From NCBI GenBank assembly GCA_030145825.1, contig JAIXHM010000006.1:1-35646 (forward strand): 35,646 nucleotides of DNA, given 5' to 3'. The notes beneath the pieces were generated by a model, which had not been told where the DNA came from, made no database searches, and saw only the letters and a program-made list of their open reading frames with translations. Source of the stretch: Flavobacterium sp. Its GTDB lineage: Bacteria; Bacteroidota; Bacteroidia; Flavobacteriales; Flavobacteriaceae. A program made the translations under genes and the position numbers. This document shows, piece after piece, positions 27,316-35,646 of this stretch (the first letter of the stretch is position 1; every line of letters begins with the position of its first letter).

Positions 27316-28521
27316 ATGAATTCGCAAGAACTTTTAAACATTGTAGAAGAGTTTGGCAGTCCAGTTTATGTTTACGATGCTGCTAAAATTGAACATCAAT
27401 ACCACCGATTAACTAAAGCTTTCTCTAAAGTTGAACAATTTAAAGTTCACTATGCTGCTAAAGCGTTATCTAACATTTCTATTTTAAAGGTTTTAAAGCA
27501 ATTAGGTTCTGGTTTAGACACCGTTTCTATTGAAGAAGTTCAACTTGGTTTACATGCAGGTTTTGATCCTAAAGAGATTATGTACACACCAAATGGTGTT
27601 TCTCTAGAAGAAATTGAAGCAGTTGCCGCACTTGGAGTACAGATTAATATTGATAACTTATCAATTTTAGAACAATTTGGAACTAAACATCCTAAAACAC
27701 CAGTATGTGTGAGAATTAATCCACATGTTATGGCAGGAGGAAATGCAAATATATCAGTAGGACATATTGATAGCAAATTTGGTATTTCAATTCATCAATT
27801 GCCACATTTATTAAGAATTATTGAGAATACTAAAATGCATATTAATGGTATTCACATGCATACAGGTTCCGATATTTTAGATGTCGATGTATTCTTATAT
27901 GCTGCAGAAATTTTATTTGAAACTGCTAAACATTTTTCGGAATTAGAATTTATTGATTTTGGTAGTGGATTTAAAGTTCCTTACAAAAAAGACGATATTG
28001 AAACCAATGTTGAAGAATTTGGTAAAAAGCTTACTAAAAGATTTTTAGCTTTTGAAAAAGAATATGGTCGACCATTAACTTTAGCTTTTGAACCTGGAAA
28101 ATTTTTAGTAAGTGAAGCTGGTTTCTTTTTAGCAAAAGTTAATGTGGTGAAACAAACTACATCAACTGTATTTGCTGGAATTGACAGTGGATTTAATCAT
28201 TTGATTAGACCGATGCTTTATGGTTCACAACATCATATTGAAAATATAAGTAATCCAAAAGGAAAGGAACGTTTTTATTCGGTAGTAGGATATATTTGTG
28301 AAACCGACACATTTGCTTCAAACAGAAGAATTACAGAAATAACAGAAGGTGATATTTTATGTTTCCGCAATGCTGGTGCTTACTGTTTTTCTATGTCATC
28401 AAATTATAATTCTAGAGTTCGCCCTGCCGAAGTTTTATGGTATAATGGAAAAGCTCATTTAATTAGACAACGTGAAACACTAGAGGACATTTTAAAAAAT
28501 CAAATCGAGATTACTTTATAA
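27316..28521 (+). CDS. lysA: Diaminopimelate decarboxylase
   Basis: 'SPVYVYDAAKIEHQY', 'HYAAKALSNISILKVLKQLGSGLDTVS', 'IHMHTGSDI', 'FEPGKFLVSEAG', 'GYICETDTFA'. Confidence 0.95.
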   Translation: MNSQELLNIVEEFGSPVYVYDAAKIEHQYHRLTKAFSKVEQFKVHYAAKALSNISILKVLKQLGSGLDTVSIEEVQLGLHAGFDPKEIMYTPNGVSLEEIEAVAALGVQINIDNLSILEQFGTKHPKTPVCVRINPHVMAGGNANISVGHIDSKFGISIHQLPHLLRIIENTKMHINGIHMHTGSDILDVDVFLYAAEILFETAKHFSELEFIDFGSGFKVPYKKDDIETNVEEFGKKLTKRFLAFEKEYGRPLTLAFEPGKFLVSEAGFFLAKVNVVKQTTSTVFAGIDSGFNHLIRPMLYGSQHHIENISNPKGKERFYSVVGYICETDTFASNRRITEITEGDILCFRNAGAYCFSMSSNYNSRVRPAEVLWYNGKAHLIRQRETLEDILKNQIEITL

Positions 28522-28560
28522 CATCTTAGGTTTATTTTCTGGTTTAATTTCAAAAAAATC

Positions 28561-28688
28561 AGGTTGTCTCAAAAGTCTGATTCAGTGTCATTCTGAACTT
28601 GTTTCAGAATCTTAACAATTAGATTTTCAATAATTTTAGAATCTGAAATTAATTCAGATTGACAAAATTATTGGCTTTGAGACAACCT
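28561..28688. repeat. Nested palindromic element (13-bp perfect terminal inverted repeats enclosing two mutually complementary hairpins), also likely bidirectional terminator
   Basis: AGGTTGTCTCAAA (28561-28573) / TTTGAGACAACCT (28676-28688); TGTCATTCTGAA / TTCAGATTGACA and TTTCAGAATCT / AGAATCTGAAA as inner inverted repeats; T6 follows. Confidence 0.85.
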
Positions 28689-28694
28689 CATTTT

Positions 28695-30302
28695 TTATTT
28701 TATAACTTCTTCTAAAACTTCTGCTTCTGTACTATTGGGAAACGTAATTTTTAATTTTTGTGCTAATGTTGGCGCAATTTCAGTAATATAATGTTTTTTA
28801 TGATTTTCGCCCTTTGGAACATTCCAACCATACCAAAGCATTGGAACATGAGTGTCATAAGTATAAGGAGTTCCATGAGAAGTTCCTGTTGCAGAATATT
28901 CTATATATGCTGGTTTGAATACATAAACTAATTCTCCGTTTTGAACAGGATCATAACCTTTTGCAATCGCATTTAAATAATAATCGGCTCCAGAATTTTC
29001 TAAAATCTCTTCTTCTGAAAAAACACGTTTTATAAATTTTTGTTGGTATAAAAATGTTCTAAATTCTTCGATAACTTCTTCTAAAGACAAGTTTTGATCT
29101 GCAATCACTTTTTTATCTAAAAACAAGTTAAAATTTGAGTTGTTTAAAACTAAATCTACACCAAATTTTTCCTCAGAAAATTTATGCAATGAGTTGTCGA
29201 AATTCTTTGAAATAATATTATCTACATCATATTTGTTGTCTTTCAAATAGGTTACATTTTCTGCTCCCGCGTGATCAGCAGTTAGAAAAACTAAATAATT
29301 ACCTTTTCCAACTTTTTTATCTAAATAGGTTAAAAAATCTGCAATAGATTCATCTAATCTAAGATAAGCATCTTGAAGTTCGATTGATCTTGGACCTAGA
29401 GCATGACCAATATAATCGGTTGAAGAAAAACTTAATGTTAAAAAATCGGTTATTGAATCACTTCCTAATTTTTCACTATCAATTGCTGTTTTAGCAAAAT
29501 CAACAATTAAATTATTTCCAAAAGGTGTTGAACGTAAAATACCAGCATCATTATTTTCATACATTTCTTTTAAATTATAAGGAAAAAATGGCGCTTTTTT
29601 GAATAACTTTCCTTCATAAGGATTATTATCCGTTAAACTTTCGTTGTAAGTTTCTTTTGGTTTTAATAAATTCCATGTTGTGTTTGCATATTTTTCGTAG
29701 TGCTTTTCATTATTAAACTGAGTTACCCACGCAGGTAAAGCAGTTCCATAATATGTACTCGAAACAAAATGTCCTGTTTTACTGTACCAGAACGCCCAAT
29801 TTGCAAAATGTCCCGCTGGTAAAATAGCACCTCTATCTTTTATACTAATTCCTATAACTTTTCCATTAAAATTTGTTGCCAATTTTAACTCATCGGTAAT
29901 TGTAGTACTTTGAAGATTTTTAGGTGACATTTTACCTTCACTTTCAGTACCACCACCTAAAGTTGAAACCAACTCATCATCGGTACAATACATTTCTTTT
30001 TGAGTTGACTTATTGTACCATTCGTTACCAACAATTCCATGTATTGCTGGCGTAGTTCCTGTATAAATAGAAGCATGCCCAGGAGCTGTAAATGTTGGCA
30101 TATAATTGTAATGCATGTTATGGTATGTATATCCATCTCGCATTAAACGTTTAAAACCATTCTCTGAAAAATCGTTTGAAAATCGATATAAATACTCCAT
30201 TTTCATTTGATCTACAACAATTCCTACTACTAATTTAGGTCTTTCTTGAGCTTTTGAAAAAGTAGAAATTATAAGCAAACTTGCTAAAAGGATTTTTTTC
30301 AT
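28695..30302 (-). CDS. pafA: Secreted alkaline phosphatase superfamily protein, PafA-like
   Basis: Signal peptide; 'RPKLVVGIVVDQMKMEYLYRF', 'NYMPTFTAPGHASIYTGTTPAIHGIVGNEWYNK', 'ISIKDRGAILPAGH', 'FLTADHAG'. Confidence 0.88.
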   Translation of the reverse strand: MKKILLASLLIISTFSKAQERPKLVVGIVVDQMKMEYLYRFSNDFSENGFKRLMRDGYTYHNMHYNYMPTFTAPGHASIYTGTTPAIHGIVGNEWYNKSTQKEMYCTDDELVSTLGGGTESEGKMSPKNLQSTTITDELKLATNFNGKVIGISIKDRGAILPAGHFANWAFWYSKTGHFVSSTYYGTALPAWVTQFNNEKHYEKYANTTWNLLKPKETYNESLTDNNPYEGKLFKKAPFFPYNLKEMYENNDAGILRSTPFGNNLIVDFAKTAIDSEKLGSDSITDFLTLSFSSTDYIGHALGPRSIELQDAYLRLDESIADFLTYLDKKVGKGNYLVFLTADHAGAENVTYLKDNKYDVDNIISKNFDNSLHKFSEEKFGVDLVLNNSNFNLFLDKKVIADQNLSLEEVIEEFRTFLYQQKFIKRVFSEEEILENSGADYYLNAIAKGYDPVQNGELVYVFKPAYIEYSATGTSHGTPYTYDTHVPMLWYGWNVPKGENHKKHYITEIAPTLAQKLKITFPNSTEAEVLEEVIK

Positions 30303-30405
30303 GATGTTGTGTTACTTTTGTAAGAAGTCATAAATTTTGAACTTCTATTATTAAGAAATTACAAATTTACCTCATTATGCTTCTTTACTATAACTTTTAA
30401 CTTTA

Positions 30406-30819
30406 TTATTCTGTTACTTCTGTTATATCATAACAAAAAACAATATCAGTAAAGTAAATATACATTTGTGTTTTGTTGCTTTGATCTTTTCTAACTAAAA
30501 AAGATACCTTAGCTGCTTCACCAAACTGGTTTTTACATAAGTACGAATTAATTTCATCAACATTCGTAACTTCTTTTGGCAAATTCTCTAAAATTCTATA
30601 ATGCTGAATTTCTCGCGAATAAACAATGATTTTACTTTTATCAAAATCTAATGCTATGTATAATTGAGTATCTAAAGGCTCAGACCATTTACCCCATTCA
30701 TTATTACGGCCACCACGTTCTAAAACAGTTAATGATGTGGTTTTAAACTTAAATTGCTGCGCATAAAAAGTTGCCGATGACAACATAAATAAGGCAATTA
30801 ATAATCGGAAAAACTTCAT
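30406..30819 (-). CDS. Small secreted protein of unknown function
   Basis: Signal peptide 'MKFFRLLIALFMLSSATFYAQ'; 137 aa; no recognised family. Confidence 0.7.
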   Translation of the reverse strand: MKFFRLLIALFMLSSATFYAQQFKFKTTSLTVLERGGRNNEWGKWSEPLDTQLYIALDFDKSKIIVYSREIQHYRILENLPKEVTNVDEINSYLCKNQFGEAAKVSFLVRKDQSNKTQMYIYFTDIVFCYDITEVTE

Positions 30820-30827
30820 TTTATATC

Positions 30828-31772
30828 TTAAAAATCAAATGTTGATACTTCTTTTTTTGCAATTTCAAATTCAGAAATTACATTTTCAATAATTGTTTGT
30901 ACGGGCAAAATATCGTGGATTACTCCAGCTATTTGTCCTATTTCTAATTCACCTTCAATTAAATCACCCTCAAACATTCCTCGTTTCGCTCTTGCTCTTC
31001 CTAACAGATTTTTTAAATCCTCAGGAGTTGGACATTTTGTATACAGTTCTTGAAGGTCATTAAAAAATTTATTTTTTATTAAACGAACTGGCGCCAATTC
31101 TTTCAATGTCAACATAGTATCACCTTCATTAGTTTCCACAATGGTTCTTTTAAATTCATCGTGAGCGCTTGATTCTGTTGAGGCTGCAAAACGACTTCCC
31201 ATTTGAACTCCATCTGCACCTAAAGTCATCGCTGCCAACATTCCTCTTCCTGTAGCAATACCTCCAGCAGCAATTAAAGGAATACTAACTTGCTCTTTAA
31301 CCATTGGTATTAAAGTTAAAGTTGTAGTCTCATCTCTACCATTATGTCCGCCTGCTTCAAAACCTTCAGCAACTATAGCATCTACGCCAGCTTCTTGAGC
31401 TTTTAATGCAAATTTTGTACTACTAACAACATGTACAACAGTTATGCCATTTTCTTTTAAAAATGGTGTCCATGTTTTAGGATTTCCTGCAGAAGTAAAG
31501 ACTACTTTAACTCCTTCTTCTTTTATTATTTGCATAATTTCCTCGATGTTAGGATACAACATAGGAACATTTACACCAAAAGGCTTATCAGTAGCTTTTT
31601 TACATTTTTGAATATGCTCTCTTAAAACATCTGGATACATAGAACCCGCACCAATTAATCCTAAACCACCAGCATTACTAACTGCACTTGCCAATTTATA
31701 TCCACTATTCCAAATCATCCCACCTTGAATTATGGGATATTTAATATTAAAAAGCTGGGTAATCCTATTCAT
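30828..31772 (-). CDS. NAD(P)H-dependent flavin oxidoreductase (nitronate monooxygenase / FabK-like)
   Basis: 'YPIIQGGMIWNSGYKLASAVSNAGGLGLIGAGSM', 'EGFEAGGHNGRDETTTLTLIP', 'LIAAGGIATGRGMLAAMTLGADGVQMGSRF'. Confidence 0.93.
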   Translation of the reverse strand: MNRITQLFNIKYPIIQGGMIWNSGYKLASAVSNAGGLGLIGAGSMYPDVLREHIQKCKKATDKPFGVNVPMLYPNIEEIMQIIKEEGVKVVFTSAGNPKTWTPFLKENGITVVHVVSSTKFALKAQEAGVDAIVAEGFEAGGHNGRDETTTLTLIPMVKEQVSIPLIAAGGIATGRGMLAAMTLGADGVQMGSRFAASTESSAHDEFKRTIVETNEGDTMLTLKELAPVRLIKNKFFNDLQELYTKCPTPEDLKNLLGRARAKRGMFEGDLIEGELEIGQIAGVIHDILPVQTIIENVISEFEIAKKEVSTFDF

Positions 31773-33391
31773 TATTTTTTAATTAATTTTCCTTTTACTT
31801 GGTTTGCAACTTCATAAAAATATACTCCTGAATTTAAATTACTTAAATCGATAGAATTATTTTGAGATGAGATTTTTGTTGAAAAAATTTTTTGACCCAA
31901 CTGGTTGTAAATTGAAAAATCTTCAACATTATTGTTTGACAAATATATAGTTAAAACATTTGTAAAAGGATTTGGATAAATTTTCACATCAGCATTATTT
32001 GTAAAATTTTCAGTTGTTAAAGTTAATGCTAATTGAAAATCGGGCACACCATAGCCTTTGTAAATATCTGGTGTTGCATACTGATCTGCCGATTGCTTTA
32101 CAAAATCGATGACCTGAGCCGCAGTTAAATTTGGTAATGCCGACCAAAAACTTGCTACAGATCCTGCTAAAATTGGGCTCGAAAATGAAGTACCACTAGC
32201 TGTAATTATAGTTCCTGAAGAATTACTTAAGGTTGCATTACTTCCGCGTGCCGCTACATCAGGTTTTACCCTACCATCTGCTGAAGGTCCAATTGAACTA
32301 AACGAAGAATAACCTTCAGTACTATTTACTGAACCAACAGTTAAAATATTAGTAGCATCTGCTGGAATACCTATATGAGGTTCTGCACTAGTTGCTTCAT
32401 TACCTGCACTCACAACACAAACAATTCCTTTTTGCATGGCAATACTTGCTCCACGTGATGCAAAACCTACTTGACCATTTCTCATGGCATACGAATAAGT
32501 ATAACCTGAATCGTCATAAGTACCATATCCTAATGATGAATTTACTACATCGACTCCCAAACTATCTGCCATTTCTAAAGCTTCAACCCAATACGATTCT
32601 TCAACAGGATTTTCAGAATTTACATCTTCTGTTATAAACAAATAATATTGCGCATCTGGAGCTGTACCTACTAATTGATTGTCAACATACCCCCCCATAG
32701 TAGACAAGACCATAGTTCCATGCTGATTTCTAGTGTAAATGTTATTATTTCTGTCTGGAAAATTATATCCTCCTAAAATTAAGTTATTATCTCTTAATCT
32801 TTGAAATGGAGCACGAATATCAACTCCAGGAAAACCTGCATCTAAAATAGCAACAATTTTTCCTTGTCCTGTAAAATTTTGTTGGTGTAACAAATGTGTG
32901 TTTAACATTTGCACTTGATTTGAAGAACCTCCGTAATTGTAATTTACTGCTATCTCAAATTTATCTTTTGTTTGACCAATTTTACTGGTCTCGTTTACAA
33001 TATTTTCATTTGGATTTGAAATTCTTGTATTTAAAGAATGCCTCGCAAACTTTACTTGTGAAACAAAACCAAAAGCTGTTAGTGCTTGAATATTTGTTTG
33101 AGAACCTCTAATATGCAAAGCATTTAACCATTTCGATTTGGCCATAACGGTGATTCCGGTAGCCGCCGTAACTTGGTCGATATAATTTTGAGAAATTGGA
33201 ACATCTAAATTATCTAATGCTATTCCTTGATTTGTTCTTCTATCTAATGCTCTTTGAGTAAGCATTTGAAGAGGGTTACTGAAATAATAGGTAGCATCTG
33301 GTTTATCTGTAAAATATACCCAAGCATCTTCTTGCGAAAAAACATTCAAAGAAAAAATTGCAAAAAACAGAACTAGTAAAGATTTTTTCAT
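31772..33391 (-). CDS. Secreted subtilisin-like (S8) serine peptidase with T9SS type A sorting domain
   Basis: Asp 'VAILDAGFPGVD', His 'NQHGTMVLSTMGGY', Ser 'ASGTSFSSPILAGSVA'; C-terminal 'VKIYPNPFTNVLTIYLSNNNVEDFSIYNQLGQKIF...LNSGVYFYEVANQVKGKLIKK'. Confidence 0.95.
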   Translation of the reverse strand: MKKSLLVLFFAIFSLNVFSQEDAWVYFTDKPDATYYFSNPLQMLTQRALDRRTNQGIALDNLDVPISQNYIDQVTAATGITVMAKSKWLNALHIRGSQTNIQALTAFGFVSQVKFARHSLNTRISNPNENIVNETSKIGQTKDKFEIAVNYNYGGSSNQVQMLNTHLLHQQNFTGQGKIVAILDAGFPGVDIRAPFQRLRDNNLILGGYNFPDRNNNIYTRNQHGTMVLSTMGGYVDNQLVGTAPDAQYYLFITEDVNSENPVEESYWVEALEMADSLGVDVVNSSLGYGTYDDSGYTYSYAMRNGQVGFASRGASIAMQKGIVCVVSAGNEATSAEPHIGIPADATNILTVGSVNSTEGYSSFSSIGPSADGRVKPDVAARGSNATLSNSSGTIITASGTSFSSPILAGSVASFWSALPNLTAAQVIDFVKQSADQYATPDIYKGYGVPDFQLALTLTTENFTNNADVKIYPNPFTNVLTIYLSNNNVEDFSIYNQLGQKIFSTKISSQNNSIDLSNLNSGVYFYEVANQVKGKLIKK

Positions 33392-33430
33392 GTTTAAGTG
33401 GTTAAGTTTTACGGTTATAAAAATACAAAA

Positions 33431-34366
33431 TTATTTTATCGTGAGATAAATAAAAACTGCATAAGCTAAAACCAATAAAACTCCTTCTTTGAAAGCTAGA
33501 TTATTCCTTTTTGGTAAAAAAACCATTGGTAACAAAACAAATGCGAAACCTAATAACCAATAAATATCAAAATGAAGAATTTGATAATCAACATTCTCAA
33601 TTGGTTTTATAATAGCTGTAAAACCTAAAACACTAAGAATATTAAAAATATTTGAACCTATAATATTACCTATAGAAATATCATTTTCATTTTTTAATGC
33701 CGCAATAACTGAAGAGGCTAATTCTGGTATACTAGTTCCTATAGAAACAACCGTAATGGCTATAATTCGTTTACTTACTCCTAATTTCTCAGCTAGATTA
33801 ACCGAACCATCAACTAACAATTCTGAACCTAACCAAAGTGAAAATCCACCAACAAAAAGCAATAAAAATATCTTAAGATAAGACATGTTTTCCTCTTCTT
33901 GATTATCATTTTCAAGTGTAACTGTTTTGTTCTGCTTTATTAAATACAATATAAAAGCAACTAATAAAACAACAAAAAATATACCTTCGCTTCTACTTAA
34001 GACTCCATCAAATGCTAAAAAGAAAAAAAGTAGTAATGAAGCTAACATTTTCATAGGCCAATCGGTTCTATAAAAATTACTTTCCACTTGCATCGAATTA
34101 ATTAGCAACACAATTCCTAAAACCAAACCTAAATTACCAATATTTGAACCTACAACATTACCAACAGCAATATCTGGAAAACCATCTAAAGCAGCTTTGA
34201 CACTTACAATCATTTCTGGTGCTGAAGTCGCAAAAGAAACTACGGTTAACCCGACAATAATTTTAGAAATGTTTAATTTTTGAGATAAACCAACTGACGA
34301 TTTTAAAAGCCAGTTTCCGCCTGCTACTAATAAAACTAAACCTCCAATTATATATAAAAAATTCAT
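33431..34366 (-). CDS. Calcium/sodium antiporter (CaCA family, YrbG-like)
   Basis: Two inverted alpha repeats: 'GLTVVSFATSAPEMIVSVKAALDGFPDIAVGNVVGSNIGNLGLVLG' and 'AITVVSIGTSIPELASSVIAALKNENDISIGNIIGSNIFNILSVLG'. Confidence 0.95.
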   Translation of the reverse strand: MNFLYIIGGLVLLVAGGNWLLKSSVGLSQKLNISKIIVGLTVVSFATSAPEMIVSVKAALDGFPDIAVGNVVGSNIGNLGLVLGIVLLINSMQVESNFYRTDWPMKMLASLLLFFFLAFDGVLSRSEGIFFVVLLVAFILYLIKQNKTVTLENDNQEEENMSYLKIFLLLFVGGFSLWLGSELLVDGSVNLAEKLGVSKRIIAITVVSIGTSIPELASSVIAALKNENDISIGNIIGSNIFNILSVLGFTAIIKPIENVDYQILHFDIYWLLGFAFVLLPMVFLPKRNNLAFKEGVLLVLAYAVFIYLTIK

Positions 34367-34369
34367 TAT

Positions 34370-35557
34370 TTATGATATTACACCACTTCCTAAAATCTCA
34401 TCGTTTACATGCCAAGAAACAAATTGTCCTTCAGTTATAGCGGATTGTGGTTCCTCAAATTCAACATATAAACCATTTTCAAATTGGTACAAAGTCGCTT
34501 TTTGTAAAGCTTGTCTGTAACGAATTCTTGCCTTTACTTCAAGAGTTTCATTTGGTTGTAAGCGTAAATCTTCGCGAACCCAATGTATTTCTTCTGGTTT
34601 TACAAATAATGCTTTTTTAAACAAACCTGGATGATTACTTCCTTGACCTGTGTAAATAACATTTTTCTCAACATCAGTTTCAATAACATATAAACCTTCT
34701 TTGGTTCCACCTACATTTAAACCTTTACGTTGACCTTTAGTAAAATAATGCGCACCTTGATGTTTTCCTAAAACTTTAGATTTAACATCTGAATAATCAA
34801 TATTTGCTGCTAAAAAAGCTAATTCTTGTTGTTTGGTTTCAAATGAAGGAACTTCTTGATAATAAACTGGTTCTTCTGCAGAAATTTCAACGATATTCCC
34901 TTCTTTTGGCTGTAATTTTTGTTGTAAAAATTCAGGCAATCTTACTTTTCCAATAAAACATAAACCTTGAGAATCTTTCTTATCTGCAGTTATTAAATCT
35001 AATTTAGAAGCAATTTCTCTAACTTCTGGTTTTGTTAATTCGCCAATTGGAAATAAAGCTTTCGATAATTGTTCTTGCGATAATTGGCATAAAAAATATG
35101 ATTGGTCTTTATTACCATCTATTCCCGCTAATAATTGATAAATTTCTTTGCCCTCTTTTTCAATTGTTCCTTTACGGCAATAATGTCCAGTTGCAACATA
35201 ATCGGCGCCAAGAGATAAGGCAATTTTCATAAAGACATCGAACTTAATCTCTCGGTTACACAAAACATCAGGATTAGGTGTACGACCTTTCTCATATTCG
35301 TTGAACATATAATCGACAATTCGTTCTTTATATTGTTCCGATAAATCTACCGTTTGAAAAGGAATTCCTAATTTTTCGGCCACTAATAATGCATCATTAC
35401 TATCTTCTAACCATGGGCATTCATTAGAAATAGTTACCGAATCATCGTGCCAATTCTTCATAAAAAGACCTATTACTTCGTAACCTTGCTCTTTTAAAAG
35501 ATAAGCGGCAACACTAGAATCTACTCCACCCGAAAGACCTACTACTACTCTCTTCAT
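34370..35557 (-). CDS. mnmA: tRNA 2-thiouridine(34) synthase MnmA
   Basis: PP-loop '[32 protein letters not shown]', '[12 protein letters not shown]', '[15 protein letters not shown]'. Confidence 0.97.
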   Translation of the reverse strand: MKRVVVGLSGGVDSSVAAYLLKEQGYEVIGLFMKNWHDDSVTISNECPWLEDSNDALLVAEKLGIPFQTVDLSEQYKERIVDYMFNEYEKGRTPNPDVLCNREIKFDVFMKIALSLGADYVATGHYCRKGTIEKEGKEIYQLLAGIDGNKDQSYFLCQLSQEQLSKALFPIGELTKPEVREIASKLDLITADKKDSQGLCFIGKVRLPEFLQQKLQPKEGNIVEISAEEPVYYQEVPSFETKQQELAFLAANIDYSDVKSKVLGKHQGAHYFTKGQRKGLNVGGTKEGLYVIETDVEKNVIYTGQGSNHPGLFKKALFVKPEEIHWVREDLRLQPNETLEVKARIRYRQALQKATLYQFENGLYVEFEEPQSAITEGQFVSWHVNDEILGSGVIS

Positions 35558-35646
35558 TTATTTTTTCTCCTTATTTTCTGTTGTAGTTGAATTATCCATT
35601 TTAAAATTTTTACCAGAGAAATTTTTAGCACTTTGTTTCTTTACTA
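35558..35646 (-). CDS. 3' end of an upstream gene, cut by window edge
   Basis: Frame open from the edge: ...VKKQSAKNFSGKNFKMDNSTTTENKEKK*, with TAA directly abutting the mnmA ATG. Confidence 0.4.
   Translation of the reverse strand, partial: VKKQSAKNFSGKNFKMDNSTTTENKEKK

Noticed and set aside
1-35646. CRISPR array, prophage, integron, transposase, toxin-antitoxin or defence island
   Set aside because: No regularly spaced repeats and no ORFs resembling those families; the gene content is largely core metabolism and housekeeping

Overview
AT-rich Bacteroidota (Flavobacteriaceae-like) chromosomal segment. Almost all of it is tightly packed core-genome coding sequence: NAD and menaquinone synthesis (nadC, menD), a fused cytochrome c biogenesis protein (ResB/CcsA), birA, an rsfS-ftsH-LUD-cdsA-psd-ACBP cluster, ornithine aminotransferase, rlmD, sucC, lysA, a PafA-like phosphatase, a FabK/NMO-like protein, a CaCA antiporter and mnmA. 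There are also two predicted type IX secretion cargos: a 1.46-kaa amidase/CUB protein and a subtilase. I see no CRISPR array, phage, transposase, rRNA or tRNA, and no obvious defence or biosynthetic island. The items most worth a second look are: (i) a lipoprotein of the Fe/Mn superoxide dismutase fold that keeps all four metal ligands but has the outer-sphere network rewritten; (ii) a giant secreted amidase with an N-terminal lysozyme-like region that appears to lack its catalytic Glu; (iii) a ~128-bp nested palindromic element between lysA and pafA; (iv) a probable in-frame stop in a chalcone-isomerase-like gene at the left edge; (v) a four-cysteine segment in ornithine aminotransferase; and (vi) several Bacteroidota-restricted secreted or lipoprotein genes of unknown function. 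All family names come from reading the translations by eye; no searches were run.
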